DNA from: Henriciella sp.
GTDB taxonomy: Bacteria; Pseudomonadota; Alphaproteobacteria; Caulobacterales; Hyphomonadaceae
DNA length: 64,000 nt
NCBI RefSeq assembly: GCF_029936995.1
Contig: NZ_JAPYRE010000004.1
Coordinates: 186,001 to 250,000, forward strand
Direction of reading: 5' to 3'
A program made the translations under genes and the position numbers. Of this stretch, positions 39,366 through 47,833 are shown piece after piece (position 1 is the stretch's first letter; each line of letters begins with the position of its first letter). Below the pieces are notes generated by a model. The model did no database searches and was not told where the DNA came from. It saw only the letters and a list, made by a program, of their open reading frames with translations.

Positions 39366-40583
39366 TCAGTCCATCTGAAAGGTGGATGCTTGTGGCAGGG
39401 GCGCGCCTGCGAGACGCGCATAGATGCGCGTTACGATAGGCAGGAGCCGGTCATTGAAGTCATAGCGCGGGCTATGACACGGCTCGTGATGTCCAAGGCC
39501 GTCGTCGGCACCGATCAGGGCGAAGGCGCCGGGTATTTCCTTGAGGTAATATGAGAAATCTTCCGATGCCATGATGGGCACGGGAAGTTGATCGAAATGC
39601 CAGTGTTCGCCGAGGTCGGCCGCCATTGCTTCGCGCATCCGGGCGGCTTCGTCGGGATGGTTTATGGTGGCATCATAGCGCGGAAAGATTTCGACCTCTG
39701 CCTCCACGCCGTAGGCAAGCGCTGTGCGGGTTGCGATTTCCTCGATCATGTCATCAATCCGCTTGCGGTCATCTGGGTTAGCAATGCGTATGCTGCCGGC
39801 AAGTTGCGCGCTGTCTGGAATAACGGTGATCCCGCTTGGCGCCTCGATCGAGGTGACGCTTACGACGGCGGCGTTCTGTGGTGTGATGCGCCGTGAGATA
39901 ATCTGCTGTAGCGCCATGGTAACCGCAGAGGCAGCAAGCACGGGGTCGCGGGTGTTTTCAGGCTGGCTGGCATGGCCGCCTGAGCCCTGAAGCGTAATGC
40001 GGAACGTGCCATTTCCGGCCATGACGGCACCATTGGGACAGACCGCCTTGCCAAAGGGAATGGCTGGCCAGTTGTGCCAACCGAAAATCGCCTCAATTCT
40101 TTCAAGTGCGCCATTTTCGATCATTTTCCTGGCGCCATGGCCGCCTTCTTCAGCAGGCTGGAAAAGCAAAGTGACCGGGCCGGGGAGATCGGCTTCATGG
40201 GCCTTGAGCCACGCCGCGGCAGACATCAGCGTTGCCGTATGACCGTCATGCCCACACGCATGCATGCAGCCCTCACGCGTGGAGCTCCAGTCATGCCCTG
40301 TCGCTTCATTGATCGGTAGCGCATCCATGTCTCCGCGCAGGCCAATATGCCTGCCCGGAGCGCCTTGAGCGAGACGGGCCACAGTGCCTGTGCCAGCACA
40401 TGCTTCCCACGGGATATGCAGGGCATCAAGCGAGGCGCGGATCGTCGCGGCCGTATTCTCTTCCTGCCAGGTAAGTTCGGGGTGGCGGTGCAGCCCCCGG
40501 CGAAAGTTCCGGGAGGCATCCTGAATGGCATTCCAGTTGTCTCTGGCACCGAGCGCTGAGGCTTTGAAGGTCAGGTCTTCCAT
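39366..40583 (-). CDS. M20 amidohydrolase, probable N-acetyl-diaminobutyrate deacetylase (DoeB2-like)
   Basis: This is a 405-residue M20D-type zinc/manganese amidohydrolase (hippurate hydrolase/IAA-amino acid hydrolase group). Metal-binding motifs are CMHACGHDGHTAT and FQPAEEGGHGA, with a further ligand in GWHNWP and the C-terminal His. Classical DoeB belongs to the AspA/AstE family, so this is a different fold at the same operon position. I infer it removes the acetyl group from the product of DoeA. It is the first gene of the four-gene operon, 33 bases before the transaminase. Confidence 0.8.
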   Translation of the reverse strand: MEDLTFKASALGARDNWNAIQDASRNFRRGLHRHPELTWQEENTAATIRASLDALHIPWEACAGTGTVARLAQGAPGRHIGLRGDMDALPINEATGHDWSSTREGCMHACGHDGHTATLMSAAAWLKAHEADLPGPVTLLFQPAEEGGHGARKMIENGALERIEAIFGWHNWPAIPFGKAVCPNGAVMAGNGTFRITLQGSGGHASQPENTRDPVLAASAVTMALQQIISRRITPQNAAVVSVTSIEAPSGITVIPDSAQLAGSIRIANPDDRKRIDDMIEEIATRTALAYGVEAEVEIFPRYDATINHPDEAARMREAMAADLGEHWHFDQLPVPIMASEDFSYYLKEIPGAFALIGADDGLGHHEPCHSPRYDFNDRLLPIVTRIYARLAGAPLPQASTFQMD

Positions 40584-40725
40584 GAAGCGAGCCTATCCGT
40601 AGAGGAAGGGACTTCAACCCGGAAAATGATGCCGTCTTGAAATTATCGCAAATTTTCGAAGACGGCCCTTTCAAGTATAAACAAATATTATTTAGGTAAA
40701 CTAAGTTTATTGTTGAAAGAGGGGC

Positions 40726-40911
40726 TCAGGCGCGCGAGCTTTTCCGCTTGTCAGCCGTTTCAAGCAGCTCCATGAAATCGTCCGGGACCGAGTAGGTTGT
40801 CACACGGTCATAGGTCCTTTTCAGGCCGGAAGACATTGCCTTCCTGAAGGCACGACGGGCTTGTCGGCTTTCCGGTGTGGTGATATCTTGCTGTGTGTCT
40901 CTATTGGTCAT
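40726..40911 (-). CDS. nepR: NepR-family anti-sigma factor (general stress response)
   Basis: This is a small protein of 61 residues from the ATG at 40911 (a TTG start would add nine). The C-terminal half, GLKRTYDRVTTYSVPDDFME followed by LLETADK, matches the NepR pattern of a helix, Y-x-x-V, then VPDxFxxLLxxL. NepR sequesters the stress sigma factor EcfG and is itself bound by phosphorylated PhyR. No ecfG, phyR or histidine kinase gene is next to it, so it is an orphan copy. The family call rests on this short motif. Confidence 0.75.
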   Translation of the reverse strand: MTNRDTQQDITTPESRQARRAFRKAMSSGLKRTYDRVTTYSVPDDFMELLETADKRKSSRA

Positions 40912-41193
40912 GTTTGCTATCTCGTGTTCAATAGACAAACTGTTCGCCTGCCTATCTGTTCCGAAATGATGTGTGCAGCACAGTTAAAGTAACTAATAAT
41001 ATCGTTAATTTTCTGAATACATGGCCTATGGTCTCGGGCGTGGCCGGTTTGGTGCTGATGCGTATGAGCGGGCAGGTGACGGGGCGAATCTGTCTTGGCT
41101 GAATGACCCTGCCACGGGCCCGTGGCAGGGCTGTGTAGCGGATTGATTGACCTGACAGTCCAAAATCAGGAAAGTCCCGGAAGGGAGGCACGA

Positions 41194-41815
41194 ATGACGA
41201 CAAAGTACCCGTTGCGGACAAAGCGGAAAGCCGAGACGCGCAAGAAGATCGTGGGCGCGGCCCAGGAAATCTTCTATCGCAAGGGGTATGACGACACTAC
41301 GCTCGAAGAGATTGCCGAAGCCGCTGGTGTCCACGTGCAGACGCTCTACCGCCATTTCGCCAACAAGCAGGAGCTTGCAAGCTCCGGTGATACTAGCTGG
41401 CTGGAGCGGTTCCGCGAGAGCATCAACGACCGTGACCGGTCAGGGAATACGTTCGAGTTCTGGCGCAACTGGCTGCGCTTTTCTCTGGGACGGCTGACAA
41501 GCGACGGCGGCGAACCTTATCGCCGGTATATCACAAGTGCGTCATGCCAATCCGCCTATCCTGGGTGAGATGTCAAAAATCAGGGCGCAATATGAAGACC
41601 TGCTCTGTCTCTCCCTGGCCGAGGATTTCGGCATGTCTCCTGAAGGGGCGGGCAAGCCGCGTCTTGTGGCTGGTATGCTTCTCGCCGGATCAAGTTATGT
41701 GTTGCGCCGCTTCGAGACCGAGCAGATCGACCTGGTCGAAGAAGCTGTGGCTGTCGTTGATGATGTCGAGGCCATGTTCGCAGATAGCATGAAGCTCCAG
41801 CGCGCGGCTGAATAA
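41194..41815 (+). pseudogene. TetR-family regulator with a single-base frameshift
   Basis: The first frame, from ATG 41194 (AGGGAGG just upstream), encodes a complete TetR DNA-binding domain (TLEEIAEAAGVHVQTLYRHF) and stops at 41568 after 124 residues. The second frame, open across 41528-41815, continues with a plausible ligand-domain sequence (VRHANPPILGEMSKIRAQYE) to a stop at 41815. Removing one base near 41527-41530 (GGTATATCAC) joins them into one protein of about 207 residues, the normal TetR length. This is either a real inactivating mutation or a sequencing error. The neighbours are nepR (divergent) and exoD (convergent). Confidence 0.8.
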
Positions 41816-41834
41816 CAACAGGCGCCCTTGGGGG

Positions 41835-42449
41835 CTATCCTCCGAAAAAGCCAGAAATCTGTGACCAGGGTGTGAAAGCTATCGTGACATAGATGGTGGC
41901 TGCAGAGGCGGCATATCCAAACAGCATGAGTATCCCGTCCCGCGCCACGAAAGCCAGGCCAAACAGTGTGATGGCGGCGCCGGGGATTGCGACGGCGAAT
42001 GGTACGAATTCCAGCGGTATCATCGTCAAGGCGAGCAGGGTGACAATGATCGCAGCAAAATAGATCGAGATCTTGCCGGTCAGCAGGTCTATGCGCTCCG
42101 AAACAAGCCGGTCAAACCGCCTGAGCCACGGCCTGGCGCGTTTCTCTGCAGCTTTCAGCTGCTTCTTGGAGATGGAGCGTTTTTCGATGAAGCGCGGAAC
42201 CCAGATATGGTCAGCGCCAAGGATGATCTGCGCACTGAACAAGATGATCAGGATGCCCACAATGGCAGGCAGGCCCGGTATGGCTCCGATGGGTGGCAGG
42301 ACGACGATCAGGCCAAGCAAAGCGACGACAGGGCCGAAGGAGCGGTCGCCGAAAAGCTCGAGTATGTCGCCGAAAGTTATGTCCTCGCCGTCTGTTTCCT
42401 CAAGTGCCCGTTCGAGCACATTTTCAAGCGGGTCATCGCGGGAAACCAT
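41835..42449 (-). CDS. ExoD-family membrane protein (exopolysaccharide synthesis related)
   Basis: This is a 204-residue inner-membrane protein. A cytoplasmic N-terminus with ITFGDILELFGDRSFGP leads into helix LLGLIVVLPPIGAIPGLP and at least three more helices. This is the ExoD pattern, named from a Sinorhizobium gene affecting exopolysaccharide and alkali tolerance; biochemical function is not established. It is monocistronic by spacing, 62 bases after the TetR gene on the same strand, so co-transcription with it is possible. Confidence 0.87.
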   Translation of the reverse strand: MVSRDDPLENVLERALEETDGEDITFGDILELFGDRSFGPVVALLGLIVVLPPIGAIPGLPAIVGILIILFSAQIILGADHIWVPRFIEKRSISKKQLKAAEKRARPWLRRFDRLVSERIDLLTGKISIYFAAIIVTLLALTMIPLEFVPFAVAIPGAAITLFGLAFVARDGILMLFGYAASAATIYVTIAFTPWSQISGFFGG

Positions 42450-42511
42450 AACGCGCCTTTTCCTCCTTGCACCGGTTTGCTCAGAGGATAGCGCTCATCA
42501 TGGAATAAAGT

Positions 42512-43195
42512 TCACTCGCTTTTGCGTTTGTCGTCCTTGTCGCACGGTTCAAGAGCCAGGTGCATGACCTGCTTGATAAGCGGGATGAGGGTGTGGCGGT
42601 CGAGTTCGGGGTGGCGGATGATGCGGGAGGCCAGGCCGCCGAACAGGGAGAGAAGAAGCTCGGTTCGTGCTTCTGCATCCGGCAGGTTCAGCTTGTCCTT
42701 AAGCATGGACCTGAAGAGCTCGCGCACTTCTTCGTCATGCTGGCGCATGATGCAGGCAATCTGCGGATTGCGCTGGCTTTCAGCGAGAATTTCAAGATTG
42801 AGAACAGACTGAAAAGCATCGGCCTTGCTGTCGACCATCTCGTCGACACGTTCGGTCATCACGTGCACAAGTTCGTCTCTCGGCACTTCTTCAAACTCGG
42901 CAAAACGTTCAGCCGCGAGCTCGGATTCACGATCGACAATCGCAGCGATGATCGCTTCCTTGTTTTCGAAGTAGTGATAGATATGGCCAACGCTCATGCT
43001 GGCGCGCTTGGCGATCTTTGCCATACCGGCACCGTGAAAGCCAAACTCGACAAAGCAGTCGGCTGCGGCATTCAGCACCTGGTCGATGCGTGCTGCACGG
43101 CGTTTGTCCATACCGGATGGGTGAGAAGTATCAGACACTATTTTCTGTTTCTGCCTCTGTGTATGCTGCGTCGCAACAATAGATCGAACATTCAT
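42512..43195 (-). CDS. TetR/AcrR-family repressor of the adjacent RND pump
   Basis: This is a TetR regulator of up to 227 residues with the helix-turn-helix AKIAKRASMSVGHIYHYF. It is divergent from the tripartite efflux operon at 43438, the standard layout for a local repressor. The longest frame starts at ATG 43195, but that codon lies inside the operator-like repeat; ATG 43111 (MDKRRAARIDQVLNAA) would give a more typical N-terminus. No start has a convincing ribosome site. The ligand is unknown. Confidence 0.9.
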   Translation of the reverse strand: MNVRSIVATQHTQRQKQKIVSDTSHPSGMDKRRAARIDQVLNAAADCFVEFGFHGAGMAKIAKRASMSVGHIYHYFENKEAIIAAIVDRESELAAERFAEFEEVPRDELVHVMTERVDEMVDSKADAFQSVLNLEILAESQRNPQIACIMRQHDEEVRELFRSMLKDKLNLPDAEARTELLLSLFGGLASRIIRHPELDRHTLIPLIKQVMHLALEPCDKDDKRKSE

Positions 43196-43199
43196 TCTA
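43167..43199. promoter_or_regulatory. TetR operator copy 1 (over the regulator's start)
   Basis: This 33-base element matches 43333-43365 at 29 of 33 positions, in the same orientation. Its core is AATAGATCGAACATTCATTC followed by TA. It overlaps the first possible start codon of the TetR gene, which fits autorepression. Confidence 0.6.
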
Positions 43200-43332
43200 T
43201 TTGCACATAATTGTGATTAATTCAACGTGCGACAAGCAGGATAGCCTTTCGTAACAGGCGATCTGGCTTGCTCTTGCGATGGAGGAAGTGGTGAGCGTAC
43301 GTGATATATTATCAGGATGTCTCTTGACTAAA

Positions 43333-43365
43333 TGCGCCGCAGCAATAGATAGAACGTTCATTCTA
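43333..43365. promoter_or_regulatory. TetR operator copy 2 (upstream of the efflux operon)
   Basis: The core AATAGATAGAACGTTCATTC followed by TA contains the inverted repeat TAGAA-N6-TTCTA. It lies 73 bases before the adaptor start at 43438, a suitable place for repression of the pump promoter. Confidence 0.6.
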
Positions 43366-43437
43366 ACGTTACGATAAGTGCTAAATCATATATATAAAGA
43401 CAGACAGCACGCTGCGCGCCGAAGAGAAGGACGAAAA

Positions 43438-44673
43438 ATGGCCGCTCCGCTTTCCTCCCCCCGCACCCGCCGACCGGGCCGGGTTGCCATTTCTGCAATT
43501 ATTGCAGGCACGCTTGTGCTCACCGCCTGTGGTTCAGGCGAGAGCGGTGAGGCGTCCTCCCAGCAACAGGCGCCGCAACAGCAGGCTGCCAAGGTAGATG
43601 TGATGACTGCCCAGCCTGAAACGGTAGGCAGTGTCCGCTCCCTGCCAGCGCGGGCAACGCCTTTCGCCGAAGCCGAAATCCGCCCGCAGGTTTCGGGCCT
43701 GATCGAGAAGCGTCTCTTCACCGAAGGCCAGCAGGTTGAGGCTGGAGAGGCGCTCTACCAGATTGAGGCATCGGAGTATTCCGCAGCCGTCGAAAGCGCA
43801 CGCGCTTCGCTGGCCCGTGCCCAGGCGACAGCAGAGACCACCAATGAGACGGCCAAACGCTTCAAGCGTCTCGCGGAAATCAATGCCGTCAGTCAGCAGG
43901 CCTATGATGAGGCTGTGGCAGCTGCCAAGCAGGCCGAGGCCGATGTCGGCATACAGCGTGCAGCGCTCGACCGGGCCCGGATTGATCTTGCCCGGACGAA
44001 GGTGCGGGCCCCGATCGACGGACAGATCGGGCGATCGAACTTTACGCAGGGTGCGCTGGTGACCGCCAGCCAGGCCCAGCCACTGGCGCGCGTTGTCCAG
44101 CTCGATCCGATCTATATCGACATGACAGCCGCGAGTTCCGAGGTGCTCAACTGGCGCCAGGATATCGCCGCAGGCAGGATCCAGACGACGGGCGATGAAT
44201 CGGCTGTGCCGGTTACCGTCCGTTTTGAGAATGGCAGTGAATATCCGCTTCGTGGCAATCTCGAATTCAGTGAAGTCAGTGTGGACCAGGAGGCGGGGAC
44301 CGTCATTGTGCGGGCCCAGGTGCCAAACCCGGACGGGATCATCCTGCCGGGGATGTTCCTCAAAGCCGAATTTTCGGCCGGGACATTGAATGATGTCTAC
44401 CTCGTGCCGCAACGCGCAGTTCAGCGCACACCGAAAGGCGAGCCCTACGCGCTGGTCGTCACAGAGGAGGGCACGGCCAGCCAGGCCATGCTCGAGATTG
44501 AAGGCGCACGTGGCGCGGACTGGATGGTGACAGGCGGGCTTGAGCCTGGCCAGAAGGTCATCACTTCCGGCTTCCAGAACGTCAGAAGCGGTGCTCCAGT
44601 GGATGTCTCTTCGTCAGCACCGTCGAACATGACGGCGATGAACAGCGAAGATACGCCTGCAACGCCGGAATAA
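43438..44673 (+). CDS. RND efflux periplasmic adaptor subunit (AcrA/MexA type)
   Basis: This is a 411-residue membrane-fusion lipoprotein. The signal ends in lipobox LTAC, giving an acylated Cys near residue 31, followed by a Gln/Ala/Ser-rich linker. Lipoyl, hairpin and barrel domains follow (RPQVSGLIEKRLFTEGQQVE, KVRAPIDGQIGRSNFTQGAL). The ATG at 43438 has GAAGGA upstream; the frame extends 20 codons earlier without support. It is the first gene of the pump operon, with the transporter 13 bases later. Confidence 0.94.
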   Translation: MAAPLSSPRTRRPGRVAISAIIAGTLVLTACGSGESGEASSQQQAPQQQAAKVDVMTAQPETVGSVRSLPARATPFAEAEIRPQVSGLIEKRLFTEGQQVEAGEALYQIEASEYSAAVESARASLARAQATAETTNETAKRFKRLAEINAVSQQAYDEAVAAAKQAEADVGIQRAALDRARIDLARTKVRAPIDGQIGRSNFTQGALVTASQAQPLARVVQLDPIYIDMTAASSEVLNWRQDIAAGRIQTTGDESAVPVTVRFENGSEYPLRGNLEFSEVSVDQEAGTVIVRAQVPNPDGIILPGMFLKAEFSAGTLNDVYLVPQRAVQRTPKGEPYALVVTEEGTASQAMLEIEGARGADWMVTGGLEPGQKVITSGFQNVRSGAPVDVSSSAPSNMTAMNSEDTPATPE

Positions 44674-44686
44674 CGGACACGCTCAC

Positions 44687-47600
44687 ATGGCTAATTTCTT
44701 TATCGACAGGCCGGTTTTCGCCTGGGTGATCGCGATTGTAATCATGGTTGCGGGCGTGATGTCGCTGCGCGCGCTGCCGATTGCCCAGTATCCGGACATT
44801 GCACCGACAACAATTTCGGTAAGCGCCAATTATCCCGGTGCCTCGGCCAAGGCTGTCGAGGACTCGGTGACCCAGGTTATCGAACAGCAGATGACGGGGC
44901 TCGACGGGCTTGATTACATATCCGCTACATCAAGCTCTGCCGGTACCAGCCAGATCACGCTGACCTTCAAGACCGGGACGGACCCGGACATCGCGCAGGT
45001 TCAGGTCCAGAACAAACTGTCACTAGCGACGCCGCTCCTTCCGGAGCCGGTCCAGCGACAGGGTGTCGTCGTCAACAAGGCGAGCGACAACTTCCTGCTG
45101 ATCGCGTCGCTCTATTCTCCGGATGGCAGCTATGACCAGACCGATCTGGGCGACTATATCCGCAGCAATCTCTACGATCCAGTCAGTCGCGTGGATGGCG
45201 TCGGGCAGGTTCAGCAGTTCGGTTCGCAATACTCGATGCGGGTCTGGCTCGACCCTGACAAGCTCTCCCAGTTCAACATGGTTGCGGCCGACGTCGTCTC
45301 GGCAATCCGCGCGCAGAACACCCAGGTGTCCGCAGGCGCGCTCGGCGGGTCCCCATCCGTCGAGGGACAGGAGATCAATGCGACCATCACGCTTCAGTCC
45401 CTGCTGTCGACGCCTGACGAATTCCGAGAGCTGCTGATCAAGACCACGCAGGAGGGCGGCTCGGTCCGTCTGGAGGATGTGGCGCGTGTTGAGATTGGTG
45501 CGGAGGATTACTCCTTTGTTTCACGCTTCAATGGCTACCCGGCGTCCGGCTTTGGCCTGTCCCTCGCCACAGGAGCCAATGCGCTGGAGACATCCGAGGC
45601 CGTGAAAGAGCGGGTGCGTGAACTGGCCGAGGACTTCCCCGAAGGCATTGAATATGCGTTCCCGGTGGACCAGACGCCATTTATCGAGACGTCCATCCAT
45701 GAGGTCCAGAAGACCCTGATGGAAGCCGTGGTGCTGGTTTTCCTCGTGATCCTTGTCTTCCTACAGAGCTTCCGCGCCTCTTTCATTCCCATGATTGCCG
45801 TCCCGGTCGTGCTGCTGGGCACGCTGGTTGTGCTCCTGACGCTCGGTTTCTCGATCAACACGCTGACCATGTTCGCAATGGTTCTGGCTATCGGCCTGCT
45901 TGTCGATGACGCGATTGTCGTGGTGGAAAATGTCGAACGCGTGATGGAGGAAGACGGGCTCGGCCCGCGCGAGGCAACGCGGAAATCGATGGGTCAGATC
46001 ACCGGCGCCCTTGTCGGGATTGCAACAGTGCTGTCCGCAGTCTTTGTGCCGATGGCGTTTTTCCCCGGCTCGGCCGGTCTCATCTACCGGCAGTTCTCTG
46101 TCACCATCGTTTCAGCCATGGTACTTTCTGTAGTGGTCGCTGTGATCCTGTCGCCGGCGCTTTGTGCGACGCTCCTGAAAAAGCCGAAGGAGGCGCATGA
46201 GAAGTCAGATGGCTGGGCTGGAAAGCCTGCCGCTTTCTTCAATCGCAATTTTGACCGGCTGCGCGGTGGTTATGAGGTTGTTGTCGACCGCATCATACGC
46301 AGACGCTGGATATTCATGGGCGTCTTCGCCGTCATCGTGGCGCTTGTTGGGCTCGGTTTCACACGGCTGCCCAGTTCCTTCCTCCCGCAGGAAGACCAGG
46401 GGTCGTTCGTGACGCTCGTGCAGTTGCCGGCCGGCTCAAGCCTCGAGCGCACGGCCGGGGTGATGGAGAACATCCAGGGTCATTACAGCGAGACATATGG
46501 CGATAATCTGAAAGGCCTTTTCACGCTCTCGGGCTTCAGCTTTGCAGGGCAGGGGCAGAATAATGGTATCGCCTTTGCTGCGCTTGAAGACTGGTCGCAG
46601 CGCACAGGGCCCGGTGAAAGCGCCAGTGAGATCGCGAATGCGGCAACTGGCCACTATCAGGGTTTCTCAGAAGCGCAGATCTTCGCCATCGTGCCCCCGC
46701 CGATCCCGCAGCTTGGTAATTCGTCCGGCTTTAACATGTATCTTCAGGATTCCGGCGGCGAAGGCCATGATGGCCTGATGCAGGCACAAGGACAATTGCT
46801 GGGGACGGCGAACCAGCAGCCCGTTCTGGCAGGTGTGCGCCCGAACGGCCAGTCCGACAGCCCGCAATTCAATGTCGATATCGACTACCAGAAGGCCCAG
46901 GCGCTTGGTGTCGATGTCAGCAGTGTGACCAACCTTCTATCGGTCGCGTTTGGCGGGGCCTATGTGAATGACTTCCTCGACCGGGGGCGCATCAAGCGGG
47001 TCTATGTGCAGGGCGAGGCAGAAGGCAGAATGCAGCCTGACGATCTGGGTGACTGGCGTGTGCGCAATGCCAATGGCGGGATGACCCCGATCGAGGAAAT
47101 CGTCTCCGCCGACTGGACTTACGGCTCGCCGCAATTGCAGCGCTACAATGGCCTGCCTGCGGTCAACATCCAGGGTAATCCTGCACCGGGTGTGAGTTCT
47201 GGCGTTGCGATGGACCGTATGGAGCAGCTGGTCGAGGAGCTGCCGGGCGGTTTCGAGATGGAGTGGACGGGCATTAGTGCGCAGGAGCGTGAGGCCGGCA
47301 ATCAGGCCATGCTTCTTTATATCCTGTCCTTCCTTTTCGTCTTCCTGTGCCTGGCCGCGCTTTATGAAAGCTGGGTCGTGCCGGTGGCCGTTCTCATGGT
47401 GGCCCCGTTCGGGGTGGCGGGGGCTGTGCTTGCCGCACACCTGCGCGGGCTCGACAATGACATCTTCTTCCAGGTTGCCCTTCTGACGACGGTTGGTCTG
47501 GCATCGAAGAATGCCATCCTGATTGTCGAGTTTACACGGAATCTGGAAAAACAGGGTGTCGAACTCTTCAAGGCGGTCAAGGAAGCGATCCGTCAGCGTT

Positions 47601-47833
47601 TCCGCCCGATCATGATGACGAGTTTCGCCTTCGGCTTCGGTGTCCTGCCGCTGGCGCTGAGCACAGGGGCCGGTGCAGCAGGTCGTGTTGCGATCGGCAC
47701 TGCGGTTGTCGGCGGGTTGATCACGGCTGTTGCGTTTGGCTTGTTCTTCGCCCCACTGTTCTATGTCGTGGTGCGCAAACTGACCGGCGGGCGTCCGCTC
47801 GCCCAATCTGAGACTTCGGAGGCACGAGCATGA
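44687..47833 (+). CDS. RND multidrug efflux transporter (AcrB/MexB, HAE1 type)
   Basis: This is a 1048-residue proton antiporter of the hydrophobe/amphiphile efflux family. It begins MANFFIDRPVFAWVIAIVIM, the classic AcrB start. Helix 4 has the proton-relay Asp pair in GLLVDDAIVVVENVERVM, and GLASKNAILIVEF is present in the C-terminal half. Full length matches AcrB (1049). It overlaps the next gene by 4 bases. Confidence 0.97.
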   Translation: MANFFIDRPVFAWVIAIVIMVAGVMSLRALPIAQYPDIAPTTISVSANYPGASAKAVEDSVTQVIEQQMTGLDGLDYISATSSSAGTSQITLTFKTGTDPDIAQVQVQNKLSLATPLLPEPVQRQGVVVNKASDNFLLIASLYSPDGSYDQTDLGDYIRSNLYDPVSRVDGVGQVQQFGSQYSMRVWLDPDKLSQFNMVAADVVSAIRAQNTQVSAGALGGSPSVEGQEINATITLQSLLSTPDEFRELLIKTTQEGGSVRLEDVARVEIGAEDYSFVSRFNGYPASGFGLSLATGANALETSEAVKERVRELAEDFPEGIEYAFPVDQTPFIETSIHEVQKTLMEAVVLVFLVILVFLQSFRASFIPMIAVPVVLLGTLVVLLTLGFSINTLTMFAMVLAIGLLVDDAIVVVENVERVMEEDGLGPREATRKSMGQITGALVGIATVLSAVFVPMAFFPGSAGLIYRQFSVTIVSAMVLSVVVAVILSPALCATLLKKPKEAHEKSDGWAGKPAAFFNRNFDRLRGGYEVVVDRIIRRRWIFMGVFAVIVALVGLGFTRLPSSFLPQEDQGSFVTLVQLPAGSSLERTAGVMENIQGHYSETYGDNLKGLFTLSGFSFAGQGQNNGIAFAALEDWSQRTGPGESASEIANAATGHYQGFSEAQIFAIVPPPIPQLGNSSGFNMYLQDSGGEGHDGLMQAQGQLLGTANQQPVLAGVRPNGQSDSPQFNVDIDYQKAQALGVDVSSVTNLLSVAFGGAYVNDFLDRGRIKRVYVQGEAEGRMQPDDLGDWRVRNANGGMTPIEEIVSADWTYGSPQLQRYNGLPAVNIQGNPAPGVSSGVAMDRMEQLVEELPGGFEMEWTGISAQEREAGNQAMLLYILSFLFVFLCLAALYESWVVPVAVLMVAPFGVAGAVLAAHLRGLDNDIFFQVALLTTVGLASKNAILIVEFTRNLEKQGVELFKAVKEAIRQRFRPIMMTSFAFGFGVLPLALSTGAGAAGRVAIGTAVVGGLITAVAFGLFFAPLFYVVVRKLTGGRPLAQSETSEARA

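Noticed and set aside
40952-41221. 89-codon minus-strand frame between nepR and the broken TetR
   Set aside because: It has no ribosome site, no motif and low-complexity basic composition, and it overlaps the TetR start.
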